NCBI GenBank assembly: GCA_963920635.1
Contig: OY987298.1
Span: 67,663,949-67,727,948, forward strand
Length of the DNA stretch: 64,000 nt
Source of the DNA: Pseudeuparius sepicola
Lineage: Eukaryota > Arthropoda > Insecta > Coleoptera > Anthribidae
Reading direction: 5' to 3'
The notes under the pieces were generated by a model, which saw only the letters and a program-made list of their open reading frames with translations, made no database searches and was not told the DNA's origin. A program made the position numbers and the translations under genes. Below are positions 35,216 through 47,902 of the stretch, piece by piece; positions within the stretch are counted from its first letter, which is position 1; each line of letters starts with the position of its first letter.

Positions 35216-35743
35216 ATATGATTAGACAAAATGAATATTTAGTGTCCCCTTTATAATTTTAAAAGGAACAGGTACCTGTCGTGGTCTGCACACCTCCGAA
35301 AGACCCATACATAATTTTCATTAGATATTGGAAACTAGTTTGGTGTTGCCAATTACCAAAGCATTTTGTCCCATATGCCAGGAGCCATTTCTTTTAAAGT
35401 TAAATATGATTTCAGAAAATACCCAGCAGCAACGATCTTAGTTGCTCATACAAAAGATAAAGTTGTATTATTTAAAAAGATTTTATTTATTTATTATTTC
35501 TAGAAAGTTAATTAAGTAATTTGAATAATAATAACTACTTCAAATTCGTCCGGATCATGCCAACGTTGTCAAATATGTAGGTGAATGATGGAGCGTTTTT
35601 AACTTATATTTTTAGGTTAGGTTTTAACCGATAACCAATTTTCAGTAATAACTAGTTTCGATATTGCGATAATTGTGAACGACGCAGTTCAGCTATGATG
35701 CCGAAATAAATGATAAATGACTGAACTGAAACTCGCAAGAGAA

Positions 35744-36114
35744 CTAAAGTATCAAAGTTACAGCGGCAGTAGATATAAACAAAGTCACAGGACCGCATTG
35801 CGATCGATTACCAGGGTCTGACTAATATGAGATTCCCAGTGGCTTGTAATTCTGAACTAATTCTTTTAGAAGTTCTAAAAATTGTGTTTTTTTACCTTTT
35901 GTGGATCTTTATAAATTTCCTTAAATTAAGTAGCAAAATAAATTTACAGAATATAGTGCTCGCGATCCGATCTAAAATATGCAAGAAACTCGACTGAGGG
36001 AAGAGTCGGCCCTGCATTCTGCTCGCCGCGTAAACACTTGACATTTTATGACGGCCAGACCACGTGGTGGCAAATGTTTTGATCCACTGCCTCTGTAACT
36101 TGGATAGCCTTTAG
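35744..36114. mobile_element. MITE, copy 2 of the family at 32347
   Basis: 371 bp with ends CTAAAGTATCAAAGTTACAG and, inverted, CTGTAACTTGGATAGCCTTTAG. The body matches copy 1 (for example GAGATTCCCAGTGGCTTGTA) except for a deletion near the right end. Confidence 0.75.
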
Positions 36115-36439
36115 GTACGTTGAATATTGAAATCTCTGGACCGCAATGATCAATTTTTGTATAGCAAAACTTTACTGTTCTGCTGGGTGAACCTGTAGTT
36201 AACCTTACATTTGCTTATATACATATTTGTGGTGTACGCGAAGCTAGACCTCACTATTTTTTTAAAGTAATTTATTTCTCACCACAATTACAACCCTATA
36301 AAATTTAGTATCATTATCAGTTAACGTTTTGTACATATTTCAATATTTCAATTTACCATTTAAAAATACTATTTGGGCGATTAAAAAATAAATACTTAGT
36401 TAAAATATCGATTATTTCTTAATTTCTCCAAACGAACCA

Positions 36440-37400
36440 ATATATTAAAACCAAATCTGGTACACAATACTCGTATACAGGGTACACCTCACTTGTTCCC
36501 CTTGTTTTTTTGAGATACAAATTTGAAATTTGGCGTGTTGATGTTACTTTATAAATGTCACTTTTTGACGTATAAATGCATTTTTCTACGCTTCCGGTTT
36601 TACCGGAAGTGACATTCACTTTGGTTTTTTTAAATAGGACTCTTTGTATATTATTTAAGTTTCGTATTCTCCCCCATTTACTGAAACCAACGATGCCTCA
36701 CAAGTGACATTTTGACTGACAGAAAGTAGTTTTTTAAGTTATTTGGATTTGTAATAATAAACTAAAGGTGGCTTTGAATCAAACGAACTTCGACAAACGG
36801 GACATTTTTAGTGAACTTTCAAACCGTCCGTCTACAGAAAAGTACTTGTCTTATACAAATGAAGCCAAATGAAGGCGGACATTTTTGCGAGCACTATTTT
36901 TGAAATTGTTGTAGTTGAGAACACATTAATACCGTAGCGCGCAGCGTATTATAAGTATTTTTATGTAGAGACAGTTTGACAGTTCATTAAAAATGTCCAG
37001 TTTGTGGAAGTTCATTTGTTTCATAGCCACCTTAGTTTATTAGTACAAATCCAAATAACTTAAAGAAAAACCAGTTTCTGTCAGTCAAAATGTACTTGTG
37101 AGGCGTCGTTGGTTTCAGTAAACCGAGGAGAATCCGAAACTTAAATAAAATACAAAGGGTTCCATTTTAAAAACAAAAGTGAATGTTATTTCCTGTCAAA
37201 CCGGAAGCGGAAAAAATGCATTTATACGTCAAAAGAGACATTTATAAAGTAACATCTACGTGCCAAATTTCAAAATTGTATCTTAAAAACAGGGGGGAAA
37301 AGTGTGATTCAGTTCCACCTTGTATATGCAATAAATTGGGAGATTTGCTTTTTTGCGTTAAAACCAAGTTTGGTACACAATATACTGGTACACAATATAA
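36440..37400. repeat. Large foldback, arms about 350 bp
   Basis: Left-arm segments (TACCGGAAGTGACATTCACT, CAACGATGCCTCACAAGTGA, TAATAATAAACTAAAGGTGG) return inverted between about 37025 and 37400. Both arms contain similar short frames encoding a DIYKVTSTxQIS stretch, which is the repeat read twice and not evidence for a gene. A partial relative lies near 17460. Confidence 0.7.
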
Positions 37401-38561
37401 CTTACAATACAACAACAAATTGAGAGCTTTGATTTTTTTATTATAGTTTAAGGGTGTATATGAAATATAAATTTGAATATTTGCTCAATAAGTAATATTC
37501 AAAGGTTATAGCTTAGATACTAAGGCTTTAAATGGGTACGTTTATTGGATAAAGTTTAGACTGTTTTCCACTTTGAGTTTTACCGTTGACTGAAATATTT
37601 CACTCAACGGTCTTACTTAGGGAGCAAATAATATTTGAGTTGAATTTTCATAAAATCCCTTTCATAAAAACAAAAAAAATAGTTCAAAACTACCTTTTTA
37701 TATTATTCGTTCGAAAGGATTAAAAATTATTCGATACTTTTTTCGAAAATTTAAACACTTTATATCTTCGTAATGAATCGTTTCCTGACTGATGCCGGAT
37801 AGTTTTGAGCCCTATTATACAATAAATGTAGAAAAGGGTGTTATTACTCAGCAAATAAATAATAAATAAATATAATTTATGTCACCCCTTCAATACACCA
37901 AACTAAAAGCGGTTTAAATAGGATGTGAGAACGGCATATTATCTAGTTACCACTCGGGATCACTGGTATCATATAATTTATCGATCTAGGTATATGGACA
38001 ATATGGACATTTTTGACATTTGTCAAAACCGCAAAATTTTTCTCTGATAATTATTGCAATTATTAATATTAGCAAAAAAACTGCTCCAAATATAAAGTTA
38101 AAAAATAACCAAGAAGCTTATAGTTTTAGAAATGTTGTTGGCCAGACTGGACAGGAGCTGAAAACCGATCGCAAGGAACATTTACCTAAACACCTAACAT
38201 GTACAATTGGGTTTCTTAGTTAAGTTTGTGCATAGAGCCCCATATAGAGCGCTATAGATAGAAGTAACGGATCTGGTTTTATAATAATAACAACAGACGG
38301 TTATAGAGAAGCTGCAAATGAAGTTCCGAGATTGTTTTTAGATCAAAATATCCACACAAGCCCATCTACTGACAATATATTTTTTAACATTAGGTAGGTA
38401 GAAATAAACTTTCATAACGAAAAATTCCAGCCACCATTTTCTTAAAAAACTATTCAGACCTGGAGTTTCCATATTAATAATTTTCAAAATTTCAAAGTAA
38501 AGCCTAAGAAAAACCAAAATTTCTCTATTGAAAGCAAGTTTAGTAATTTTATCCTATTATA
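37401..38561. other. Non-coding stretch, nothing recognised
   Basis: AT-rich sequence without family motifs, splice-bounded frames or strong repeats. Confidence 0.5.
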
Positions 38562-38690
38562 CAGGGTGTTCCGTAATGATGTGCAAATATTTGGAGAAAG
38601 TGTTCTACAGGTGGTATTACGGGGGGAGGTCTTAAAACCACCTGCAGAACACTTCATCCAAATATTGACACATCATTACGGAACACCCTA
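38562..38690. mobile_element. 129-bp mariner-type mini-MITE (hairpin)
   Basis: CAGGGTGTTCCGTAATGATG at the left is mirrored by CATCATTACGGAACACCCTA at the right, with TA on both sides (38560-38561, 38691-38692). Most of the element pairs with itself, leaving a loop around 38625. It sits only about 100 bp from exon B. Confidence 0.85.
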
Positions 38691-38793
38691 TATAACACAA
38701 CCTGGTTTTCCCAGAATCACCTCTCCAAGGTTGGTACATACTGGTAGTTATTTAATTATTATTTAAGAATCTCTTAAACAATGATTGTCTTAC

Positions 38794-38956
38794 CTAGCAG
38801 TCATGAAAGTTCCATATGTTGGCATTACTGCAGCGACTGCTGAGAAAAGCGTCGCCACCGACATGGCACTGATCAGTGCCCGCCTTCTGCCTAAATGGTC
38901 TCCCAAGATTCCCCAAGCCAACGAGCCTCCAGCCATCGCCAGTAACGTTATGGACA
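38794..38956 (-). CDS. SV2/SVOP-like MFS transporter, exon B (partial gene)
   Basis: Second recognised exon, 163 nt. The acceptor is ATTGTTTTTAG| and the donor is ACTGCTAG|GTAAGA. Two bases complete the codon begun by exon A; two bases are left for exon C. It encodes helix 2 (SITLLAMAGGSLAWG), the MFS signature loop GDHLGRRRAL (motif A, G-x3-D-x2-G-R-R/K-x-x-L) and helix 3 (SAMSVATLFSAVAAVMPTYG), ending FMTAR. The signature loop is what makes the MFS assignment firm. Its GC content is clearly lower than that of exons A, C and D. Confidence 0.88.
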
Positions 38957-39180
38957 CTAAAAACAATATTAGTAGTTTTGAAACTATTATACAATTCATT
39001 TTGGCAATACAAGTGTTATAATTTTAATTGGATGGATATCGTTTTAATTATACACCACCAGTCATGGAGTATTTTCAAAAAACTATCAATAATTAATACT
39101 TTGCTGTTACCCGTAACATGTCTTACTGAGCGTCTCTGATATGATTACTCACTATACCGAACACTCAAAATTGTCGATAT

Positions 39181-39182
<2 letters not shown>

Positions 39183-39233
<51 letters not shown>
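39183..39233. repeat. (TA)n microsatellite
   Basis: Uninterrupted TA run; further runs at about 39345-39393 and 39665-39693 belong to the neighbouring foldback. Confidence 0.9.
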
Positions 39234-39239
<6 letters not shown>

Positions 39240-39247
39240 TATTCTTT

Positions 39248-39339
39248 CTTCTTCTTACTCCCTCTATCCTTGGTTATTTCTCTGAGCACTAAACTAATAA
39301 TTTAAAACTAGCGGCGCCGACATGTATAATATATATATG

Positions 39340-39396
<57 letters not shown>

Positions 39397-39664
39397 CAGC
39401 CTGCCCCTTCATAGTGCTACGATTGAGGGGCAGCCGGCCGTAGTTACTACACTGAGAAAAATCTGTCACTTTGTAAAAAAAACCTATTTAATTCAATATG
39501 AGATATTATTCCTCAAACTCAAGCAAAAGCTTTTTTGCAACTAACAATAATCAATTCAATGACAATTGATATTGAATTCTAATGAATAATTTAAATGTAA
39601 TATTTTATTTCAATAAATAGCATGTTCTGGAATTGATTCTATAATACTTCTTTTCTAAGCACAT

Positions 39665-39696
<32 letters not shown>

Positions 39697-39780
39697 TATA
39701 CATGTCGGCGCCGCTAGTTTTAAATTATTAGTTTAGTGCTCAGAGAAATAACCAAGGATAGAGGGAGTAAGAACAAAAAG
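39248..39780. mobile_element. Foldback with TIRs of about 95 bp containing TCCTTGGTTATTTCTCTGAG
   Basis: CTTACTCCCTCTATCCTTGG... and AAACTAGCGGCGCCGACATG at the left (about 39255-39345) are mirrored at about 39690-39772. The interior is AT-rich with TA runs. The 20-mer in the TIR also occurs at 40392-40411 and, with one change, at 48910-48929. Confidence 0.75.
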
Positions 39781-41640
39781 TAAACAAAGCCAACATCTTT
39801 TTGAGTGATGCCACGTACTCCATTGTTTACAGCATTTCATTTCAAAATAGAAGGGTTTAATAATGGGATTCAATGAAGGCACACCTCCCATAACGCTAAA
39901 TTAACAAATGCAGTTATTAATTTCTTGTATGTAACAATTTTAAACTAAAACTAAATTGCTCTGTAATTATAGTATCTAATTATCAATTTAATAAAATCGT
40001 CACAGATACCTCAAACCGCCCGACATTGCAACGCTGCTGTTGATGCCGCGCCTGCCGCGGGCGCCGCGTCCGTTAACTCAGCGGTATTTGTTTTGTGTAT
40101 GCCCAGCATGTCAAGTTTTCCGATTGTTTACGTATGCATTTTTCCCGTTTTTAATTGTTTTTCTGTTAATTTATAGGCTATTTATTAGGATTTAGGATAT
40201 AGTGACTGATTTTGTATACAATGGGACGCAGAGAGTGGGTGGTATGTGGCTAAATTGATATTTCTCAGGATATAACCTATCTCAGGTAAACGTTGTACAC
40301 ACGGACCTAGTGTTTGTTTACTTCGGTAAATTTGCATAAGATGCTGGTTGCGACTACAAACGTATGTATTTTGAAGCTGTTGCTCCCTCTATCCTTGGTT
40401 ATTTCTCTGAGGTTTAGTGTCAGACTAAGTAGGTACTTTTCATGTTTTGCTTATATTGGTTGGCCGGAGGGTGAGCCGCAGGTCACTTGTATGTGATTTA
40501 CATGTTTAGGTTAAGATGATGACTATCTAAAAGAACGCACTTGACTTACTGGGAATTGGGAAAGTCGAGTTGAGTGGAACGGGGCCGGAGCATTGGAATA
40601 TGAAAGGAGACCAGAGATCGAAAATAAGAACACCGGCCCCGGATCGCTAGTTCTTATTCTCTATTCGTTTGATTTTATCTGTTTCGATTTACGTTAGATG
40701 GTAGTTATTATGGTATATCCCGATTAGTGGTATTTAGTTCTTTGTGCTGCTGAGCCATTCTTAAATTTTAATAAATCAGATCTTAGTGTTTATATTGTGT
40801 GTGTTTGCTTACGCAATGTCTTCGGAAAACGTTCACCAACCTGAACTTCCAACATCAGAAGTGGGATTACCTTTAGGATTACGCTTGATGAGGGACTTCA
40901 CGTACTACGTTTAGCTACGCATTTAAACAAAACACGTAAAAGTTAAGCGTTAACAACGTTGTTTGCTTGCCACGTTGTGGCAAGTCATTCAGAAGGATTG
41001 CGTAAACGACTACAGGCAAACGCCCCAAAGGATCAAGAGGGTTTTTGTGTTCGGGATTGCGGGTAAACGGCCGGCGCTACTTCGACCAGATCATCATATC
41101 AGTCCAAAACGACGTGCTTTACTTCACCGGACAACAGTGATCATGTGTTTTCGGGACAGTGTCGTTCTTGTGGGCAACTCTGTTAATCATTCGTGCCGGT
41201 CCTATATACAATATAATACCATATAACTTTAAAAAAATATACCCTCATTACCTGATACACGAGGTTCCGAGAGAGAGCATTCTAAAAAATCGTTCTACCC
41301 TTACTTAAGACTTGGATACAAAGTATCCGGCACTTTATTTTCCGCATAAGTGGGTGCACTTGCGATTGCGGGTGGCATACAGATTGTAACGTTACCCTGA
41401 TCTAACTATGGCTCTAAACTACCTTGCATATAATTATATTTGTCCTCTGTGGCAGCATTTCGGCAGTAATAAGCTATGAGACTGGTGGCCACTATTTCTA
41501 GTAGTGCTAATTCCAATATTGCAACTGGAAACACTACAACAAAATACTAAGTGTTGTCTTGTATTCTCTCCAATGATAATTAATTATTTCAGTAACCTAT
41601 TTAACTTATTTACTAAACTTATTATTTCTTAAACTGAAAT
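39781..41640. other. Non-coding stretch, possible retroelement debris
   Basis: A GC-rich patch lies at about 40040-40075 and a copy of TCCTTGGTTATTTCTCTGAG at 40392. ATG at about 40816 opens a 37-codon frame of unknown meaning. The 3' LTR of the gypsy element to the right would be expected here, but no match to the putative 5' LTR was seen by eye. Confidence 0.35.
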
Positions 41641-41842
41641 TGCTTTTCTAAGAACCCAAGGGGGTGCTCTTCGGCTACCGCGCCTCGAGACCTCGTTTGA
41701 TAAGGGTGCGGTGGCGGCTCAAGTAGTTCATGACGGTTCTGATTCATAGCTAAGGCATTCGGTTGGGGAATCACTTCTCTGCGACCTTCGTTATTGTTCG
41801 CGGGGACGTCATTCAGCCTACGCTGTTGCTCGACGGCCGGAT

Positions 41843-42970
41843 TTACAGCCGGTAGCTCCTCTTCACTATCGGGTTCGCTGTCACTTCTGCTGGTGTCGTC
41901 TCTAGGGGACGGTGCGGGTGGAATATCTTCATAATTCCAGCTATTTCGGCTTTTTCTTCGATTAACTTTTCAGTAGACTCTTGGTCCTGAGTAATAATTT
42001 TATATGATATTTTTCCATGAAATTCTTTTAGTCTATTGGCGTGAACTATTTGCTCCTTGCGTCCTGCTATTTGTTTGATTTTAAAAGTTACAGGTCCTTT
42101 CCTCTCAATAATTTGGTACGGTCCTGTCCATCGAGGTTGAAATTTCTTGGCCAACCTGTTACCAGGCATCACGGGAGTGTTTAGATACACTCTATCACCT
42201 AATTGAAGATCTTTCTTTGTCTTCTTGGAATTAAATTTCTTACAGCGAGTGTCTACGGCTTTGTCAATATTTTCCTTCGCTTTTTCGTGGGCGAACTGCA
42301 TGCTCGTTAGCATTTCTGTAGCGTAATATTCGTCTAAGTCGTATTTTACGTCTTTACGTCGTATAGTAAGTACATTGCTATGGCAGTTCCATGTCTCGCC
42401 CAAACATTAAAAAGTAAGGGGTTTCTTTTGTTGCTGTATGTATGTGATTCCTATAAGCCATTTTTGCAAACGGTAGCCATTCGTCCCAGCTATCATCATC
42501 CTTGTTCACGTAATGTGAAATGTGCGCTTTCAAGGTCTTGTGAAATCTTTCTATAATAGAATTTCCTTGCGGATGGTATGGAGTAGTTTGTAACTTCGTG
42601 ACATTTAAAATTTTACAAATTTCCTTAAATAATTGACCTTGATTACAAAAGCTTTCGCTACGGTTTCGACACTGATATCGGGATACGGAATACCTTGTCA
42701 AGTTATCTATACAAGTCAAAATATATTTATTCCCGTTTCTTGGTTTATTTAGGGGCCCTACAATGTCGATCGAAAGTCTCCCAAATACTATGGAGGGTGT
42801 TGGCATTTTGGCGGACTATAATTGCTTTTCCTTACGTTACATGAGTGACAATTTGAACAATACCTTTTTACATCGGTAGTCATTTTTCTCCAGAAAAAAA
42901 TCTATTTTTATAAGTTCGAGGGTCTTCTTTTGGCCTGCGGGCCCTGCTAGGGCACTATTGTGATATAAAA
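41843..42970 (-). pseudogene. Gypsy integrase
   Basis: The zinc-binding region near 42850-42960 reads YCSNCHSCNVRK. The core starts FGRLSIDIVGPLNKPRNGNK (first Asp) and has SIIERFHKTLKAHISHYVNK (Glu). Between them the usual second-Asp block (TDQGxxF) is replaced by CNQGQLF and a segment of the core is missing, so catalysis should be lost. The last part (41843-42403) holds the C-terminal domain with GDRVYLNTPVMPG and RWTGPYQIIERKGPVTFKIK. It overlaps the core frame by a frameshift near 42390. Confidence 0.85.
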
Positions 42971-44292
42971 ATAATATATATATTTTATAATGGCTTGTGG
43001 CGCGTAAATTCGGTGTTGCCCCTCATTTTCCGTCCTGATCACATAATATAGTAGGCCATCGTTACTTACATAATAATCCGATCGATACTTATCTAGATTT
43101 TGAACGAAGAAGGTAATATCGGCGTCCTCTTGTTGCATTTTTAAAATTTCGGTTCGAGTCCATATAGTGGCTGTATTAGGAGTGATGTCGGCATCACTTG
43201 TGGGTTGGTTTACGAGTGCTATGGTTTGGGTTTCTCGTAACCCAGTCAAACTGTCAACGTTTGTGTTGATTTTTCCTGGTCTATAATCTATGCTAAACAA
43301 GAACTCCATTAGGAACATAGCCCACTTGACCAACCTGGAACTGGGATCCTTGATGGTTAGTAAGTATTTTAAAGGTCGATGGTCTGTCGTTATAGAAAAA
43401 TGAGTACCTGTCAAATATTCTCTCCATTTTCGTACGCTCCAGAAGACAGCTAAGCACTCACGCTCGATGGTAGAGTACCTACGTTCGGCATCATTCAAAC
43501 TTCTGCTAGCATAACATACAGGGTGTTCCAAATTTCCGTATTTCTGGCATAAAATTGCTCCTAATGCCGTTGCGCTGGCGTCCGTTACTACTATGAATGG
43601 TTTACTAAAATCTGGGAACTTTAAAATTGGACTTGTGATTAGCATATATTTTCGAAAGTTTCGAAAGCGTTTTGTTGTTTTTCTGTCCACTTAAAGGGCA
43701 CTTCCTTCTTAGTTAATTCTGTGAGTGGCTGTGCAATTTTTGAAAATTCCTTGACCATAGATCGATAGTATGATGCTAAACCAATAAAGGCTCTTATTTC
43801 TTTCACTGTCTTTGGTGATGAGTAATTTTTTACTACCTCAATTTTCTCTGGGTGCGCTCTGTAAGCTTCAGAATTTATTATGTGGCCTAGATACTGTTTC
43901 ATAAAATGACACTTAGTTGGCTTGAATTTTAAATTTCCTTCTCAGGCGTTGGAGGTGTTCATCGACGTCTCCTGTTCTAAAGATTATGATATCATCTAGG
44001 TATATTAAGCACTCTTTGTACGTGGGGGAGAAAATTGATTGTACATTAATAGCTGCCATGTGGCAGGCGCGTTTTTTAGACCCATTCCCATTCGTTTGAA
44101 CTCATAGTGACCATCCGGTGTTGAAAACGCACTCTTCTCCCTGTCCTGTTTCTCAAGTTCTACCTGAAAATAACCACTGGCCAAATCCATTATCGAAAAT
44201 AGACTGCAACTATGCAATAAATCAATAGTATCCTGCAAACATGGCAGTGGAAAAAAGTCAGTTTTTGTAATTGCATTTAATTCTCGGTAATC
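42947..44292 (-). pseudogene. Gypsy reverse transcriptase (main part) and RNase H
   Basis: RT fingers and palm: DYRELNAITKTDFFPLPCLQ, SIMDLASGYFQVELEKQDRE (first Asp), KRMGMGLKNAPATWQ, then after a frameshift near 44035 YLDDIIIF (catalytic pair), and EIRAFIGLASYYRSMVKEFS. RNase H: FIVVTDASATALGAILCQ, YSTIERECLAVFWSVRKWRE and TDHRPLKYL, all with expected acidic residues. Frameshifts lie near 43650 and 43910. The right edge at 44294 is the insertion point of a DD41D transposon, inside the first conserved RT block. Confidence 0.88.
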
Positions 44293-44865
44293 TACAGGGT
44301 TAACTATCACTTAGTACAAAAATTTTTATGGCAGATAAAGAAAAATTAGACTTGCTAAAATAAATTTTCAAAAATTTTCTAACATTTGTCTTAAGCCTAA
44401 AAAAATTTTTTTTCAAATTGTATTAAACCCCTAAAAAAACGCCGCCTATGGACGCCCGCGCGACATGTCTAAAAATTTCGCATATGTCAATAGCGCGGCG
44501 TTGCCACGTCTATCAATTTATCCGAGGATTCACCACAAAATTTCGATTTCCTTTTAAAAACGATTACTTTCTAAGGAACATGTAGAATGCCTATGAAACA
44601 CCTACCTTACTGACATTTCCAGGATTGTTTGCACCATTTTCTGATTTCTTGCTTTTTTACATTAAAAGTCACACAACACAACATTCACATTTTTTAAATC
44701 TGTTGGGGATCTCTTGGTTTCCCTCTGCTATTCCTTTTGTTTGAAGCGAGGTACTCAGCCTGACGACCACGACGAGGTAGATCCCCTCCGCCAGGAAAAC
44801 CCCGAAGGGTAACCGAAAAATCACAACTGCACTAGCACACATTGCACAAATGCACATGCAAAGCA

Positions 44866-46187
44866 CTACAGTAGCTGTTCAAAGAGGCCGCCGTTAACTT
44901 CGATGCACAAATTCTCTCGGTTAACTAAAGAAGTCCGGATACGTGCAAAAAGTCCATGATTATTCCGGATTTGAACAGCTGCACCTTCAATTCGTTCACG
45001 TAACTGCTGCTCGTTGTCGATTTCCTGCTCGTACACAATCGCCTTCACGAATCCCCAAATACAAAAATCCATTGGATTCAAGTCTGATGATCGCGGCGGC
45101 CATGCAATTGGCCCTCCTCTTCCGATCCAACGGTTGGGGCATTGGTCGTCTAAAAGTGCACGAACAGGTCTCGCAAAATGGGCTGGTGCACCATCGTGCA
45201 TAAACCACATGTCATGCAGTACTTGTAGTGGCAAATTATCAAACAAAACATTTGTCAGAAAATACAAGTATCGTTCAGCGTTTAAATTTTCCGGTAGAAT
45301 GTATGGTCCAATTAATCGATCTCCATAAACTCCAGCCCAAACATTGATGGAAAACCGACGTTGGAAATTAAACCGCCGAACAGCATGTGGGTTCTCATCG
45401 GACCAAATATGGCTGTTGTGTCTAAAAAAAAACAAAAATTAGAAATATTCACAATTTTGGCGAAGGCGTTAGGATTGACATAGCCAATTTTATAATAAAT
45501 AAAAAAGATAATATGGAGGAGAGAAAGCTATAAGTAAGTAAAAATTTACATACGTGTTTAAAACCCCAGCACGTGTGAAGCAACATTCGTCGGTCCAAAG
45601 AATGTTGAAAACAAAGTTTGGGTCTTGGGCGATTCGATCACGTAGCCAAGTGCAGTAGGTCATTCTCACCGGAAAATCATTTGCTTCTAATGCTTGGACC
45701 TTTTGTATGTGATAAGGGTGAAGGCCGTTTTCCCTTAGAATCCTCCATGCCTGTAAATAATTGTATTGTTACATTTTAAATTTTATGTAGGTATTAGGTG
45801 CAAGCAAAGACAATCCCATCACATGGGATAGTCTTTGGTAGAAGTCAGTTTTATTGGTTTTATTTTACTTGCCTTGTTCTGAGATATTCCCAATCTCCTT
45901 GCAATAGCTGTAGTGCTTATGGAAGGTTGCTCTTCCACCAAATCAAGCACTGACTCAACATCGTCCATGTTCATTTGCCCTCCAGGCCCACCCCTTCGAG
46001 CTTGCAAAACACCAGTGTTTCGCATACGTTGTACAATGTTCACGAAAGTACGTGGGTTAGGCATATTTGCCCTGTTAGGAAAACGAATACGGTCTTCTGC
46101 TGCAGCTCGATGTGCACTTTCATCGCATCTCCCGTACATTATAACCATGTCCGTTAACTCGGCGTTCGAATACTCCGGCATTTTCAC
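44866..46187 (-). CDS. DD41D Tc1/mariner transposase, 355 aa, three exons
   Basis: Exons 45873-46187, 45554-45750 and 44866-45421 join in phase. The first intron starts AACAAG|GCAAGT (a GC donor) and ends TTTACAG|; the second is AACAC|GTATGT to TTTTTTTAG|. The N-terminus has a DUF4817-type helix-turn-helix (RFPNRANMPNPRTFVNIVQR), an RRGGPGG linker and a second helix-turn-helix (SISTTAIARRLGISQN). The catalytic residues are D159 (LWTDECCF), D247 (MHDGAPAHF) and D289 (SSDLNPMDF), with 41 residues between the last two. It is clearly diverged from the 28860-29999 protein but has the same plan. No internal stop was found. The nested foldback upstream of its start codon may have cut off its promoter. 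Confidence 0.9.
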
Positions 46188-46288
46188 AAAGACACTGAAC
46201 GATTTGCCGCGAAAATCAAGACCAAACTGGGAAATAACGCCATGTTACATTCGCAAATGCCCTCCGTCGGCTACTAGCCAAACTTGAA

Positions 46289-47271
46289 AAGGTTTGTTCC
46301 AACAGGGCCAATAACCGTGCTCAAGCACGTTCAGCGCATGCGCACTACCCCGCTGGCTGTTCCAACTGAATTATGTACCTACCGACACGGGACGATACAC
46401 GCACTGTTCCAGCCGATTTATGGATCATTTGTGTATCGTCCTTGTACGATAAAAACGGTGCCTGGTCTAAAGCAATAACCGCGTGTACTGACATGCGCAA
46501 TGTATAGTCATGTGACAGAGATAAACAATAACCTCATATTTTTGTTTATACGTAGATGGTTTTAAATCGATGGCTGGGATCGTGTTTTTTATTTCTTGTT
46601 GGTTTTTGGCTTGTTGGGTAGGGCGGGGAATCGTTGAACAATAATTTTTTAGAGTGAAGAGTGAGGTTAGCCCACCGAACATTCGGTTAGCCACATATTA
46701 AACACGCAGGTTAGGTGCGGTCACAAAACGTGATTTGGTCGATTTGATTCACAATCCGTTCCATCTGAAATTTTCTTTGGGATCGCACATGAACGGTGCA
46801 AAACTAGCGCATGCGTTCTTTAAGGGTTATCATCTAGTTCATGTACAGTTCTGTGACGGTACGTAAATTCGAGTTGGAACAAATGATCCCAAAGAAAATT
46901 TCAGATGGAACGGAAAAATTGTTCAACGATTCCCCGCCCTACCCAACAAGCCAAAAACCAACAAGAAATAAAAAACACGATCCCAGCCATCGATTTAAAC
47001 CTATCTACGTAAAAACAAAAATATGAGGTTAATGTTTATCTCTGTCACACGACCATACACTGCGCATGTCAGTACACGCGGTTATTGCTTTAGACCAGGC
47101 ACCGTTTTTATCGTACAAGGACGATACACAAATGATCCATAAATCGGCTGGAACAGTGCGTGTATCGTCCCGTGTCGGTAGGTACATAATTCAGTTGGAA
47201 CAGCCAGTGGGGTAGTGCGCATGCGCTGAACGTGCTTGAGCACGGTTATTGGCCCTGTTGGAACAAACCTT
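46289..47271. mobile_element. Foldback element, arms about 355 bp, inside the DD41D copy
   Basis: AAGGTTTGTTCCAACAGGGC at the left is mirrored by GCCCTGTTGGAACAAACCTT at the right; arms are 46289-46643 and 46918-47271 with a few percent difference by eye. Identical 60-codon open frames in both arms are repeat by-products. The central 270 bp also carries internal inverted pieces. No transposase; the target duplication is not clear. Confidence 0.85.
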
Positions 47272-47902
47272 GTATGTACAGTTAGTTGCCTAGCTAGTAA
47301 GTTGTGAAATGACACGGAGCAGTCGAAAAAACGTTTCATAGACTCGACCGGGCCGATACGTCGCTTAATTCATACCGCCGAGGCTTCAGAACAATAAATC
47401 ATTTATCTATGCTTCAGAAGAGGTCAGATGGTGGACAAGAATTCATCAGAGGAGCTCCGGGGGTATTAAGGGAGACGGCTTGTGGTGTCGCGGTACTCAG
47501 CTTTCCGCGAGACTAGGAACCGGTCCGGATACGAGCTAAGGTAAGGGGAATCTAATAGCGCTGCATCTGTACAGATTCAAATCGATTGTTATTTATGTAT
47601 TTTTTAAATTTGTTTGAGTAAAAAGGTATTTTCACCGTTCCTAAATCAACGGCAACACCGCGGAAAATCACTTCAGCTGTCAGTACCTTCAGAAGCCAAA
47701 TTGGATGACGTCATTAAAGGCGGGGATTTACAGGGAAAATAGGGGTCTTTACCCGTTTTTTTAAAGATCGTAAAAAAAATCTCAAAATATTTTTCTATGT
47801 TTTCTTAAGCCACCCTGCGCACGTGGTAAAAATTTTTGTACTAAGTCATAGTTAACCCTGTATACAAAGCCTAAACTGTGGTTCTTCACCTGGGTGTAAA
47901 CG

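Larger units (their letters stand above)
44295..47860 (-). mobile_element. Second DD41D transposon, inserted in the gypsy RT
   Basis: Flanked by TA (44293-44294, 47861-47862). The ends CAGGGTTAACTATCACTTAG and, inverted, CTAAGTCATAGTTAACCCTG give TIRs of about 34 bp with a few mismatches. Joining the flanks with one TA restores an uninterrupted frame across the RT block, confirming the ends. The interior has a three-exon transposase and a later foldback (46289-47271) between the gene's start and the right end. Confidence 0.9.

Noticed and set aside
43510..43535. TACAGGGTGTTCC, looking like a mariner MITE end
   Set aside because: It lies inside conserved gypsy RNase H coding sequence (EHPVCY on the minus strand), which continues on both sides; coincidence.
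44943..45328. Plus-strand frames over the second DD41D transposase
   Set aside because: Shadows of the minus-strand exon, which carries the catalytic motifs and splice sites.
46284..47339. Two near-identical frames of about 60-85 codons in opposite orientation
   Set aside because: They lie in the two arms of the foldback 46289-47271 and have no protein motif.
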